Notes under the pieces: model-generated
The model's database searches: none
The model's input: only the letters and a program-made list of their open reading frames with translations
What the model was told of the DNA's origin: nothing
In this document: piece after piece, positions 37,201 through 45,899 of the stretch
How positions within the stretch are numbered: the stretch's first letter is position 1
Layout: every line of letters starts with the position of its first letter
Position numbers and translations under genes: made by a program
NCBI RefSeq assembly: GCF_900109045.1
Contig: NZ_FNYL01000008.1
Location: 124,001 to 188,000 of the forward strand
Source of the DNA: Dyadobacter sp. SG02
GTDB taxonomy: Bacteria; Bacteroidota; Bacteroidia; Cytophagales; Spirosomataceae
Direction of reading: 5' to 3'
DNA: 64,000 bases

Positions 37201-40200
37201 GGATGGCCGCATGAAAACTCCGAGAAATAACTTCGGGGCATTGAGTCGTGCGATCACTTCGGATAACGATTTTGATAATGCCAACATCGAAAGTATCGAG
37301 TTCTGGATGTTGGATCCGTTTATTAACGATCCTGTTAACGGAAAAATCCAGGATGGTTATCCGGAACCTAAGCCAAATACTACTGGTGGAAAACTGGTAT
37401 TCAACCTCGGAGATATTTCTGAAGATGTAATCCCTGACGAGCGCTACAACTTTGAAAACGGTTTGCCGCTTGTGCCTAAGCAAGTAGGTGTGAATGTGGA
37501 TTCAACCGCTTGGGGTTATGCTACCAAATCACAATACCTGATAAATGCATTCAGCAACGAGGATGGCGCTCGCCAGAAACAGGATGTAGGTCTGGACGGT
37601 CTGACCAACGAGGAGGAGCGTGCTTTCTTCAAAACCTTCATCGATCGCCTGCCTGCTAATCTTACGGCCGAAGCCCGCGCGAAAATCCTGGCCGACCCGT
37701 CCGGCGATGATTTCAAATTCTTTCTTGGAGCCGACCTTGACAGCGCCGGCCTGAAAGTACTGGAACGTTACAAAAACTATGTAGGAATGGAGAATAACTC
37801 TCCCGAAAGCCAGGGGCGTTCGGTGGACGTAACGCCGGCTTCGACCAATATTCCCGACGGTGAGGATATGAACGTGGATAACACGATCAACGACAACGAA
37901 GCCTATTACGAATACGAAATCGACTTGAAACCGGGGCAACTTGCGGTTGGTAACGGTTATATCGTGGATAAAACGGTGAATACCGCCGACCAGCAGACCT
38001 GGTACCTGTTCCGCGTGCCGATCAAGGAGTTTTCCGGAATGGTGGGTAGCATGAATGGCTTCAAATCGATCCGTTTCATGCGCATGTACCTGACAGATTT
38101 CCAGCAGCCGGTCGTACTGCGTTTCGCGCAGTTGCAAATGGTAGGTCAGCAATACCGGAAATATACCTACAACCTCGATGCACCTGGCTTGCAGGAAGTT
38201 CCTGAACCTTACGATGCGAAATTTACTGTTGGAACTGTAAGTATTGAAGAAAACAGCCAGGCCAACAACGATAAATACAAATATGATATTCCTCCGGGCT
38301 GGATCCGTGACCAGGACAATACGCAGCGTCCGCCATTGTTGCTGAACGAGCAGTCGATGAGCCTCTGTGTGACCGATCTTCGCGACGGTGATTCCCGTGC
38401 GGTTTTCAAAAATGTGAACCTTGACCTGCTTTTCCGCAAGCGCCTGCGCATGTACGTGCACATGCAGAACGAGCAAAACGAGGACAACATGGTGGGTACA
38501 TTCATGCGTATCGGTACCGACCTTACTCAAAACTATTACGAGATCGATCTTTCGGCATTGAGGGCAACAGGTCCGGGACCTAAAAAGCCGGAGGAAATCT
38601 GGCCGGAAGGTAACGAAATCAACATCGCTTTGGCCGACCTGATCGATGCCAAAGCACAACGCAACCGCCAGATCGATAAAAACCTGAGCGTGCCTTTTAC
38701 CGTTCTGAGCTCCGACAGGCGGTATAAGCTCACCGTCGTCGGTAACCCGGATTTGAGCGCCGTGAAGGTGATGATGATTGGTATGAGGAACCCGAAATCG
38801 GCGGATGAGCGTGCGAAGTCGTTTTGTTTGTGGGTGGATGAAATGCACGTCGAAGGTTTCGATGATACCGGCGGTATGGCGGCCATCGCGCAGCTGAATG
38901 CAAAACTGGCTGATTTCGCGACATTGACCGCATCCGGCCGGATCGAGACATTCGGGTTCGGAACCGTGCAGCAGCGCATTGGTGAACGCACGCGTAACTT
39001 TACGTCCGAATATGGTTTCTCTTCCAATATTGCATTGGACAAACTGCTCCCAGCAAACTGGGGCTTCCAGATACCGTTGTTTGTAAGCTACGACCGCCGG
39101 AATGTGAAACCGCATTTCGACCCGCTCGACCCGGATACGCCATTGAGTACCTCGCTCGATAACCTTCGAACGGACGAGGAGCGTGACGGTTACCGGCGAA
39201 TGGTGGAAGAGAATGCCGTGAAGCGAGGGTTCAACTTCTCGAACGTCCGAAAGGTAAAGACCAAGCCGGGAGCGAAAAACCACTTCTTCGATTTTGAGAA
39301 CTTTTCGTTCAGCTACGCATTCAGTGACGATAAGCGCAGGAATATCCTGACGCAAGAATACAACCAACGCGCGTACCGGGCCGGCATTTCTTATATGTAT
39401 GCCAGCCAGCCGAAAGCTATCGAGCCATTCAAAAAGTGGAAAGCAACTGGTCGCTGGGCGGAGTTTATCAAGGAATTCAATGTGACCTTGCTGCCGAACA
39501 TGGTTTCGCTGCGTACCGATGTAGACCGTCGCTTCCTGAAAACCCAGTTGCGTAATGCCGACCTGACGACTGACGGCATGCAGCCATTGTTTGAAAAATA
39601 TTTCTGGTTCAACCGCTACTACGATTTCGGCTGGAACCTGACGCGCAACATGACGCTAACCTACGCGGCCACCGCGAACTCGATCATCGACGAGCCGGAA
39701 GGGGACATTAACACCGGCGCGAAGAAGGATTCGCTTTGGAGCAATTTCAAAAAGCTGGGCCGTATCAAGAATTTCGACCAAAAAATTGACCTGACATACC
39801 GCCTGCCGCTTGACAAAATCCCTGTTCTCGACTGGATGTCGGCAGACTACAAGCATTCCGTGGGTTATAACTACCAGGCCAATGCCTTGAATTTGAAGGA
39901 TACTACGGGCTTGCCATTCGGGGATATTATCCGCAACAGCCGCGAGCGGGGCATTACCGGAAAGGTGGATTTTGTATTGCTTTATAACAAACTCCGCTAC
40001 CTCAAATTCGCGAACACGCCGTCGGCTGCGAGAAAGAACTTCGCACGTAGCCCGGGAGATATAGAGGATATCGATATGCGCACGACCGACATTGTGAAGA
40101 GCCTTACCAGAGCGCTGATGACCGTTCGTGGTATCAATGTCAGCTACTCGGTTTTGGAAACAACGGCATTACCGGGTTATCTGAGGGCACCCAAGTATTT

Positions 40201-41446
40201 CGGGCTCGATAATGCCAATGCGCCCGGACTGGGCTTCGTACTGGGCCAGCAGGACCGGAACTTCCAGGTAAAAGCCGCTGAAAAGGGCTGGATCACCAGA
40301 AGCCAGCAACAGAATATGCCGTTCCAGCAAACCATTGCCAAGAACTTCTCGGCCAACACCACATTGGAGCCGTTCAAGGATTTCAGGCTCATCATCGAGG
40401 CGCGTCTGACGCGGCAGGATGCTTACCAGGAATTCTACCGCCCCGATTCATCAGGAAATTTTGTTTCACAAAGCCCGTTGCGGAATGGCCAGTTCAGTAT
40501 GTCGTTCATGTCATTCCGGACTGCGTTTGCCAAAATGCGGAGAGATAATTCCTCGCCGGTATTCGACAAGTTCCGTGCTTATCGCGGTATTCTGAGAGAC
40601 CGGCTGAATGCGGAGAACAAGAGTGGCGGCGAGTACAATGAGACATCACAGGACGTACTGATTTCGGCGTTCTTCGCGGCCTATACCGGCAAGGACCCCA
40701 AAACAGTTCGTACCAATCCGTTCCTGAAATTCCCGATGCCGAACTGGGATCTGAGTTACAATGGCCTTTCTTCGCTCCCGGCGTTCAAGCGGTTGTTTAG
40801 CTCGTTCACGTTGCGGCATAAGTATATGTCCAATTACAGCGTGGGTAACTTCACGTCGTCACTCGACTATGAGGCGCTGTATGTAAACCTGGCTGTGACC
40901 GGCTATCCATTGTCGTCGAGGCTGAATGACCTTGGGCAGTACATTCCGGTGTTTGCGATGAGCACCATTACGCTTTCAGAAAAATTCCAGCCGCTTGTAG
41001 GGGTGGAGATGCGTACGCAGAGCCGCATTACCGCGCGCGTGGAATACAACCGCGACCGCACCATTGCATTAAACCTCTCGAACTCGCAGTTGGCCGAGCT
41101 GTTCAACCAGGACATTACGGTCAACATTGGTTTTACCAAAAACAACGTACCGCTGCCGTTCAAGATTAATGGCGTGAAGAAGAAGCTGAAAAACGATATG
41201 ACGATGCAGCTGGCGATGACGTTCCGCGACACCCGCTCGATCCAGCGGAAGTTCGACGGGGAAAATATCCCTATCGCCGGAAATATCAACTTCCAGCTGC
41301 GTCCGACGGTCAATTACATGGTCAACAACCGTTTGAGTGTGCAATTCTATTTCGATCGCACATTCAACGACCCGCTGGTTTCCAACTCGTTCTACCGTGC
41401 AAGTACAGCCGGTGGAGTTCAGCTCAAATTCAATTTGGCTGAATAA
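34208..41446 (+). CDS. sprA: Cell surface protein SprA/Sov, type IX secretion translocon barrel
   Basis: A 2412-residue protein, the size expected of SprA, the giant outer-membrane barrel that is the conducting pore of the type IX secretion system and is needed for gliding. After an N-terminal hydrophobic segment comes a Gly/Pro tandem repeat (residues about 112-140), then repeated barrel-like strands (PTGFVSLDLGLMHQFLDNPA, KGSYQSSGGAEVQLPFGVLE). The barrel ends in a typical C-terminal strand (GGVQLKFNLAE). The start is TTG 34208; no earlier start fits. The ruvA-sprA-gcvH order supports the call. It is the longest gene here and its middle half is rich in Asn, Asp and Arg. Confidence 0.95.
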   Translation: MSSTIYSFLFKVLSISAGAVLLVNVSGGKGEPYSEQAQEWAILADTLKDDTTRKNIDRSGSQLIMRWKDYYSNRITEPRPRSPFYLREPSNISTNITLDSAGKIAVTEKIQTPGVGTPGLGTPGVATPGAGPSGAGSPGSTLNYRFPERMDLETYDKIQEDRAFKSLLREYASRQDGNSAMGARGLLPKLDLPPGLTKLLGDDFVNFKPTGFVSLDLGLMHQFLDNPAIPIRQRKNTQFIFNEQININFDAKLGDMLGFQTNFDTKANFNFENAIKLNYKNPEESFIRKIEAGNINWAINSQLIPGVQNLFGLKTDFQFGRLSATFVASQQKSSKERITLRGGAQSRDFELRADTYDENRNFFLSQYFRNIYESSLQNTPTITSGVTVTRLEVYVTNRTTTTESLRNIVGFADLGEPAPYRAGNPNLQPVRSTSPASNDANGLYKKLSDSPGFRQVDNTNTAITGLGLEKTIDYELLRGAKRLILDRDYTFHPQLGYISLTNALRNDEVLAVSYEYTLNGRAFKVGELTEDYQARQDNEVIALKLLKSSTIRNNTKLPMWDLMMKNIYSLGTSQIDKQGFQLRVIYKDDQTGIDNPNLQESSIANIPLIRLSGLDRLNPVNDLQPDGNFDFVDGITMDSKTGRIIFPVLEPFGSNLSRKFGPGEDVYRNKYVFNELYRTTMIDAQQVSERNKFFIKGSYQSSGGAEVQLPFGVLETSVTVTSGGVPLSPGSDYIVEAQIGRVRILNASVLASGREIVIEYERPDMFQNQIRTLVGTRLDYVVNRNLSVGLTAMKYKERTAGFLSRVSIGNEPVNNTMLGFDVNFRKDAPFLTKWLDALPLIQTKEMSSIQFKGEFAKLLPGVSKDVNNRSLVDDFEAARTVYDLARQPQKWRLAAVPSKFRDGFDGKNLNYGYKRAKISAYTVDNIFGGSQGLGGGYQPPANITDDDRKNFYERLYLPNEIFPNRAIAGLVTYPQQVLDIAYYPSERGMYNYNTDLNPDGRMKTPRNNFGALSRAITSDNDFDNANIESIEFWMLDPFINDPVNGKIQDGYPEPKPNTTGGKLVFNLGDISEDVIPDERYNFENGLPLVPKQVGVNVDSTAWGYATKSQYLINAFSNEDGARQKQDVGLDGLTNEEERAFFKTFIDRLPANLTAEARAKILADPSGDDFKFFLGADLDSAGLKVLERYKNYVGMENNSPESQGRSVDVTPASTNIPDGEDMNVDNTINDNEAYYEYEIDLKPGQLAVGNGYIVDKTVNTADQQTWYLFRVPIKEFSGMVGSMNGFKSIRFMRMYLTDFQQPVVLRFAQLQMVGQQYRKYTYNLDAPGLQEVPEPYDAKFTVGTVSIEENSQANNDKYKYDIPPGWIRDQDNTQRPPLLLNEQSMSLCVTDLRDGDSRAVFKNVNLDLLFRKRLRMYVHMQNEQNEDNMVGTFMRIGTDLTQNYYEIDLSALRATGPGPKKPEEIWPEGNEINIALADLIDAKAQRNRQIDKNLSVPFTVLSSDRRYKLTVVGNPDLSAVKVMMIGMRNPKSADERAKSFCLWVDEMHVEGFDDTGGMAAIAQLNAKLADFATLTASGRIETFGFGTVQQRIGERTRNFTSEYGFSSNIALDKLLPANWGFQIPLFVSYDRRNVKPHFDPLDPDTPLSTSLDNLRTDEERDGYRRMVEENAVKRGFNFSNVRKVKTKPGAKNHFFDFENFSFSYAFSDDKRRNILTQEYNQRAYRAGISYMYASQPKAIEPFKKWKATGRWAEFIKEFNVTLLPNMVSLRTDVDRRFLKTQLRNADLTTDGMQPLFEKYFWFNRYYDFGWNLTRNMTLTYAATANSIIDEPEGDINTGAKKDSLWSNFKKLGRIKNFDQKIDLTYRLPLDKIPVLDWMSADYKHSVGYNYQANALNLKDTTGLPFGDIIRNSRERGITGKVDFVLLYNKLRYLKFANTPSAARKNFARSPGDIEDIDMRTTDIVKSLTRALMTVRGINVSYSVLETTALPGYLRAPKYFGLDNANAPGLGFVLGQQDRNFQVKAAEKGWITRSQQQNMPFQQTIAKNFSANTTLEPFKDFRLIIEARLTRQDAYQEFYRPDSSGNFVSQSPLRNGQFSMSFMSFRTAFAKMRRDNSSPVFDKFRAYRGILRDRLNAENKSGGEYNETSQDVLISAFFAAYTGKDPKTVRTNPFLKFPMPNWDLSYNGLSSLPAFKRLFSSFTLRHKYMSNYSVGNFTSSLDYEALYVNLAVTGYPLSSRLNDLGQYIPVFAMSTITLSEKFQPLVGVEMRTQSRITARVEYNRDRTIALNLSNSQLAELFNQDITVNIGFTKNNVPLPFKINGVKKKLKNDMTMQLAMTFRDTRSIQRKFDGENIPIAGNINFQLRPTVNYMVNNRLSVQFYFDRTFNDPLVSNSFYRASTAGGVQLKFNLAE
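34538..34626 (+). repeat. Gly-Pro tandem repeat in the N-terminal part of sprA
   Basis: A 12-bp unit (ACGCCGGGCGTC and variants) repeats about seven times, encoding TPGVGTPGLGTPGVATPGAG and then PSG/SPG variants. It marks a flexible linker between the SprA N-terminus and the first barrel-associated region. Confidence 0.8.
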
Positions 41447-41523
41447 CATTTTGATTTGGAAAATACAGCTTACATCATGTAATTTGCGCTCCAAAGATGT
41501 TCACCTACTTACCTGATTTTATC

Positions 41524-41904
41524 ATGAATTTTCCATCAGAACTGAAATACACAGAAGATCACGAATGGATTCGTATTGAAGGAGATACGGCAATTATAGG
41601 CATTACAGAACATGCCCAGAATGAATTAGGTGACATTGTGTATGTGGACATTAACACGGTAGGCGAAGCGCTCGGCAAAGGGGATGTTTTTGGTTCGGTA
41701 GAAGCTGTGAAAACCGTATCCGACCTTTTTATCCCGGTTGCAGGTACGGTGCTTGAAGTAAATGAAGAACTCGACGCCGAGCCCGAACTCGTAAACTCCG
41801 ATCCTTATGGCCGCGGATGGATGGTGAAAATCAGCCTGGCTAACCCCGGCGATGAAGACGGACTGTTGTCGGCCGAAGATTACCAGAAATTTATAGGTGC
41901 CTGA
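41524..41904 (+). CDS. gcvH: Glycine cleavage system H protein
   Basis: A 126-residue lipoyl carrier that shuttles the methylamine group between the P and T proteins. The lipoylated Lys sits in GSVEAVKTVSDLFIP; the flanking VDINTVGEALGKGDVFGSVE and EVNEELDAEPELVNSDPYG are standard. I choose ATG 41524 (MNFPSELKYTEDHEW), because the nine extra residues from ATG 41497 are not family-like. It follows sprA, as in other Bacteroidota, and ends in a terminator. Confidence 0.95.
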   Translation: MNFPSELKYTEDHEWIRIEGDTAIIGITEHAQNELGDIVYVDINTVGEALGKGDVFGSVEAVKTVSDLFIPVAGTVLEVNEELDAEPELVNSDPYGRGWMVKISLANPGDEDGLLSAEDYQKFIGA

Positions 41905-41915
41905 TATTAGGTTTG

Positions 41916-41940
41916 AAGCTCCATTCGGAGCTTTTTTTTT
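41916..41940 (+). terminator. Intrinsic terminator after gcvH
   Basis: AAGCTCC (41916-41922) pairs with GGAGCTT (41927-41933) around loop ATTC and is followed by a run of T, giving a classic rho-independent terminator. Confidence 0.85.
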
Positions 41941-41985
41941 GAAACCGGTGCCTTGTCGCATTCCGGCGTATAGTTTGAAATAAAT

Positions 41986-43269
41986 ATGAAATTGTTAGTT
42001 AGCTCGGTTCGGGTAATTGATAAGAAATCGCCCTTCCACGGTCAGGTGAAAGATATTCTGATCGAGGATGGGAAGATTAAAGAAATTGGGGATAACCTCG
42101 ACGCAGGCAATGCGCAGGCGATAGACGGTACTGGCTTGTCGGTTTCCGCAGGCTGGGTCGATATGCGCGTGCAGGGGCGCGATCCTGGTTTTGAGCACAA
42201 AGAAGATTTGCATTCCGTTCGCGAAGCCGCCGCGCATGGAGGGTTTACGGAAATCGTATTGCTGCCCAATACCCAACCGGTAGTCGATACCAAGGATACG
42301 CTCAATTACATCCGTCACAGTGGTCTCGGTGGATTGGTAACATTGCATCCGGCCGCGGCGGTAACGAAGAAAGCCGACGGTGTAGACTTTACCGAAATGA
42401 TGGATCTGCACCAGGCAGGTGCTATCGCATTTACAGACGGTGAAAATCCGGTGCAGAATGCGGATTTACTTTTAAAAACCATTCTATACCTGCGTCCGTT
42501 GAATGCATTGCTCATCAACCGCCCGGAAGATCGCGAGCTCACGCTGTACGGGCAAATGCACGAGGGCGTAACGAGCACGCTCGTGGGGATGAAAGGAATG
42601 CCGGCATTGGCAGAGGAAATGATGCTGATCCGCGACCTGAAACTGCTCGAATACGCATTGGAGAAAAATACTTACGACACTTCCGCGCCGGTGCTGCACG
42701 TTTCGTTGCTGTCGACCGTTCGGGGCGTCGAGCTGATTCGCGAAGCGAAAGCGAAAGGCCTGCCGGTTTCAGCGGATATTGCGGCGCATCAGCTGGCATT
42801 TGAAGATAAAGACCTGATTGGTTTTGATACGAACCTGAAAGTAAACCCGCCATTCCGCTCACCGGAGGATAATGCGGCGCTGCGCCAGGGTTTGGCAGAC
42901 GGTACCATCGACGCGATTGTTTCAGACCATAACCCGCATGACGAGGAGAGTAAAAACCTCGAATTCGACCATGCCGATTTTGGTATTGCCGCTTTGGAAA
43001 CTGCATTTGCATTAGCAGTAATGCATAGCGGCCTGGTGGTAGACGATATAGTGGAAAAACTGACCGCGCAGCCACGCCGCATTCTGCGCTTGCCAGAGGT
43101 GGGCGTAGCAAAAGGTGCTGCCGCCAATCTTACATTCTTCGAGCCGAATGCTGAATGGGTATTTGGCAGAAGTTATTCCAAATCCAAGAATACACCGTTC
43201 CTGGGCCAGACGCTGAGAGGGAAGGTAAGAGGGGTGATCAATAATGGTAAACAGGAGTGGTTCAAATGA
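41986..43269 (+). CDS. Dihydroorotase-like protein lacking the metal-binding HxH motif
   Basis: A 427-residue amidohydrolase with the type I dihydroorotase fold. The metal-binding DxHxH-LREPG segment, normally near residue 60, reads DMRVQGRDPG: both His are replaced (Arg and Gln). DHNPH in SDHNPHDEESKNLEFD keeps the catalytic Asp region, and LHVSLLST keeps a His, but NRPED replaces the usual HAED. Such proteins are usually inactive dihydroorotase homologues that assemble with aspartate carbamoyltransferase, or have another function. A true dihydroorotase would be expected elsewhere in the genome. Its stop overlaps the next start by 4 bp (ATGA). Confidence 0.85.
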   Translation: MKLLVSSVRVIDKKSPFHGQVKDILIEDGKIKEIGDNLDAGNAQAIDGTGLSVSAGWVDMRVQGRDPGFEHKEDLHSVREAAAHGGFTEIVLLPNTQPVVDTKDTLNYIRHSGLGGLVTLHPAAAVTKKADGVDFTEMMDLHQAGAIAFTDGENPVQNADLLLKTILYLRPLNALLINRPEDRELTLYGQMHEGVTSTLVGMKGMPALAEEMMLIRDLKLLEYALEKNTYDTSAPVLHVSLLSTVRGVELIREAKAKGLPVSADIAAHQLAFEDKDLIGFDTNLKVNPPFRSPEDNAALRQGLADGTIDAIVSDHNPHDEESKNLEFDHADFGIAALETAFALAVMHSGLVVDDIVEKLTAQPRRILRLPEVGVAKGAAANLTFFEPNAEWVFGRSYSKSKNTPFLGQTLRGKVRGVINNGKQEWFK

Positions 43270-43829
43270 ATTCGATTGTAGCATATTTTAATAAACCTAT
43301 TTTAAAGTACTCTTTGCTCTTCGGGCTGGGGTTGGGCGTCCTTGTCTTCGCGTTCTTCCTGGGCTTGTATGCGATGGGTATTGTGCCGCTGGGGAATAAC
43401 AAGGTGCTTGATATCGGTATCCACATTATCCTCATTGCGGGTGCCTGCTGGTATTATCGCAAGAAAGTCGGGAATGGCTTTTTGCATTTGTGGGAAGCAT
43501 TAACCATCGGTTACGTTGTAAATACCGTTGGTGCACTGATCGCCGGCTGGCTGATCTATTTTTTTGTAACTTACATCGATCCTTCTGTTTTTACCGAATA
43601 CATTGCCCAGATGAAGGATCTGATGCTGCAAGGGAAAGCCGAGCTCGTCAAAAATATCGGGGAGGCCGAGTTTCAGAAGATGTATAATGGTGTGGGAGAT
43701 ATGGCTACCTCGGAAATCATCATGGATGAAGTAGGAAAAAAAACCGTCATGGCGATCATCCCGATCCTGGTGATTTCACTGATTTTGAGAAAACAGGATT
43801 ACAGTATTCTTCAAAACAACAAATCTTAA
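43266..43829 (+). CDS. DUF4199 family membrane protein
   Basis: A 187-residue protein with four hydrophobic segments (for example YSLLFGLGLGVLVFAFFLGLY, GYVVNTVGALIAGWLIYFFV) and a helical soluble loop before the last span, the DUF4199 layout. Function unknown. Its ATG overlaps the dihydroorotase-like stop (ATGA), so translation is coupled. A second DUF4199 gene follows 6 bp downstream. Confidence 0.8.
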   Translation: MNSIVAYFNKPILKYSLLFGLGLGVLVFAFFLGLYAMGIVPLGNNKVLDIGIHIILIAGACWYYRKKVGNGFLHLWEALTIGYVVNTVGALIAGWLIYFFVTYIDPSVFTEYIAQMKDLMLQGKAELVKNIGEAEFQKMYNGVGDMATSEIIMDEVGKKTVMAIIPILVISLILRKQDYSILQNNKS

Positions 43830-43835
43830 ACCTTC

Positions 43836-44351
43836 ATGGAAGAAAAAACCTCTACCGCTCGTGTTGCCCTGAAATATGGGCTCGTGGTTGCCGTTGTAAC
43901 GATGGTGTATTCGACGATCCTGAACCTTGCCGGGCTTGGAACGAACAAGATACTGGCCTCGTTGTCGTACGTTTTTATGATCGTTGCGATCGTCTTGGCC
44001 ATGAAGGATTTTCGCGAGAAGAATGGAGGTTTTATCAGCTACGGCGAAGGGCTTGGGCTCGGCTCCCTTACTTCCGCGGTACTGGGTTTGCTGAGTTCGG
44101 CATTTACGATTTTCTATATTCAGTTTATCGACTCGAATATGCTCACGCAAAGCCTCGACCAGATGCGCGAAGAGCTGGAACAAAAAGGGATGGACGACGC
44201 CCAGATCGAGCAGGCGATCGAAATGTCCCAGAAATTCATGTCGCCGGGTATTATGTTCGTGACGGTGATTTTGGGATACCTGATCATGGGCTTCATATTC
44301 TCGCTGATCATCGCGGCCATTATGCGCAAAGAAAAGCCGGTTTTTGAATAA
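43836..44351 (+). CDS. Second DUF4199 family membrane protein
   Basis: A 171-residue paralogue of the preceding protein with the same four-span layout: ALKYGLVVAVVTMVYSTIL, ILASLSYVFMIVAIVLAM, the conserved motif FISYGEGLGLGSLTSAVLGL, a Gln/Glu-rich helix (QMREELEQKGMDDAQIEQ) and a last span (FVTVILGYLIMGFIFSLII). Tandem DUF4199 pairs suggest a heteromer. gldF begins 32 bp downstream. Confidence 0.8.
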   Translation: MEEKTSTARVALKYGLVVAVVTMVYSTILNLAGLGTNKILASLSYVFMIVAIVLAMKDFREKNGGFISYGEGLGLGSLTSAVLGLLSSAFTIFYIQFIDSNMLTQSLDQMREELEQKGMDDAQIEQAIEMSQKFMSPGIMFVTVILGYLIMGFIFSLIIAAIMRKEKPVFE

Positions 44352-44383
44352 GCATTTCCTGAAAAGCATTTAATCCCCGAATA

Positions 44384-45112
44384 GTGTTAGCAATCTTCCG
44401 AAAAGAGGTAGCCAGTTTTTTCAACTCATTGATCGCCTATATCGTCATGGCGGTCTTCCTGACGGCTATCGGCCTGATCGTATGGGTTTTCCCGGATTCG
44501 AATATACTGGATTACGGCTACGCCGACCTCGGCTCGTTCTTCGGCCTTGCACCCTATGTGCTGATCTTCCTGATCCCCGCGATTACCATGCGCTCGCTGG
44601 CCGAAGAATCACGTAATGGTACGCTCGAATTGCTCCTGACTAAGCCTATCCGCAATATCGATCTGGTACTCGGCAAATTCTTTGCAAACTGGGTGTTGGT
44701 GGTGCTTACATTACTGCCGACCCTCATCTACTATTATAGTGTTTACAAACTCGGCAACCCGGTCGGCGATGTCGACTCGGCGGCTGTTTTTGGATCCTAT
44801 CTTGGGTTGTTGCTATTCAGCGGTGTGGTGGTCGCGATGGGCATCTGGGCATCTTCCCTGAATGATAACCAGATCGTCGCATTCGTTCTCGGTGTATTCC
44901 TCGCATTCATCTGGTATGTCGGTTTTGGGGCCGTTTCGGGCATGTTTGGTGACGGTTTGGCGGCTAACCTGATTTCAGGTATAGCCCTGGACGTTCAATA
45001 CCAGGCATTGGGCAAAGGGCTTGTCGATTCCCGTAACGTGATCTACCTGTTTAGCCTGATTGCCTTCTTTATCTTCCTGACACTCTGGCGCGTAGAAAGC
45101 CTCAGAAAGTGA
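44384..45112 (+). CDS. gldF: Gliding motility ABC transporter permease GldF
   Basis: A 242-residue ABC-2-type permease with six transmembrane segments. It opens with IFRKEVASFFNSLIAYIVMA and has APYVLIFLIPAITMRSLAEESRNGTLELLL, both typical of GldF. GldF works with GldG (extracytoplasmic membrane subunit) and the ATPase GldA. The start is GTG at 44384. GldG is not encoded here: the next 200 bp hold no homologue, then a sigma factor gene begins. Confidence 0.85.
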   Translation: MLAIFRKEVASFFNSLIAYIVMAVFLTAIGLIVWVFPDSNILDYGYADLGSFFGLAPYVLIFLIPAITMRSLAEESRNGTLELLLTKPIRNIDLVLGKFFANWVLVVLTLLPTLIYYYSVYKLGNPVGDVDSAAVFGSYLGLLLFSGVVVAMGIWASSLNDNQIVAFVLGVFLAFIWYVGFGAVSGMFGDGLAANLISGIALDVQYQALGKGLVDSRNVIYLFSLIAFFIFLTLWRVESLRK

Positions 45113-45314
45113 TCCGGGCATTTGTTTAAGTATTGTTCCGTCGATCCAATTTTGTGTGCTGTTCGTATATGCTCAAAAGCACACTACGATGACAAACTCA
45201 GACAGACGACCCGGAATGCAAGTAATTCCCCCCTCTCTGGTGATTTCCTTCTTGTACGGAAACCAGGCGATAATTTGTTACAGCCCGTCCAGCGGTACAG
45301 GAAATTTTATTAGA

Positions 45315-45899
45315 TTGCCAGTAAGTAATTTACAATTAACTATTAAGCGACTCTTGGCGACCAGCAAGGTAAAATACTCGGAAGAGGAATTGGTGTCAGC
45401 TCTGAAAAGAAACGAGCGAAGCGCCTTTGAATTCCTGTACGACCATTACTCAGGAGCTTTGTTTAATATCATTTCAAAAACGTTGAAGGACGAGGAGAAA
45501 GCCGCAGATGTGTTGCAGGAATGCTTTCTGAAGATCTGGAAGAATATTGCTTCGTATGATCCCGCGAAAGGAAGATTGTTTACATGGATTATGAATATCG
45601 CACGAAACGGTGCGATAGACGCAGTCAGAGCGGAGGGGCGCAAACCGGCCATGAATGATATTGAGGACACAGTGGCCCTTAATGAGAAAGATACGTACGA
45701 AGATTCACAAACAGTCAGTTCGGATATGAAGGCCATAGTAGACATGCTGCGGCCCGAACGAAAGATACTCATCGATATGGCCTATTTCCAGGGTTATACG
45801 CATGAAGAGATATCAGAAGAGCTGAGCATACCGTTGGGCACCGTAAAATCGCGGATCCGGACCGCATTACAAGAGTTAAAACAATACTTTGCAGTATGA
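45315..45899 (+). CDS. ECF-type RNA polymerase sigma factor
   Basis: An ECF sigma factor of about 194 residues: region 2 in SAFEFLYDHYSGALFNIISK and EKAADVLQECFLKIWKNIAS, with FTWIMNIARNGAIDAVR, and region 4 in LIDMAYFQGYTHEEISEELS and LGTVKSRIRTALQELK. The frame is open to 45156, but the first 50 residues have no sigma-like character. I place the start at TTG 45315; TTG 45354 is also possible and a further-upstream ATG at 45189 cannot be excluded. Its stop overlaps the anti-sigma start by 4 bp (ATGA), a typical pair. Confidence 0.85.
   Translation: MPVSNLQLTIKRLLATSKVKYSEEELVSALKRNERSAFEFLYDHYSGALFNIISKTLKDEEKAADVLQECFLKIWKNIASYDPAKGRLFTWIMNIARNGAIDAVRAEGRKPAMNDIEDTVALNEKDTYEDSQTVSSDMKAIVDMLRPERKILIDMAYFQGYTHEEISEELSIPLGTVKSRIRTALQELKQYFAV

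Noticed and set aside
35951..39367. Long minus-strand frames opposite sprA
   Set aside because: They are shadows of the conserved sprA reading frame, which has clear homologous domains and codon bias.
26730..45346. Shared 14-mer CAATTAACTATTAA before the SusR-like gene and before the sigma factor
   Set aside because: An AT-rich 14-mer repeated once in 64 kb is expected by chance.
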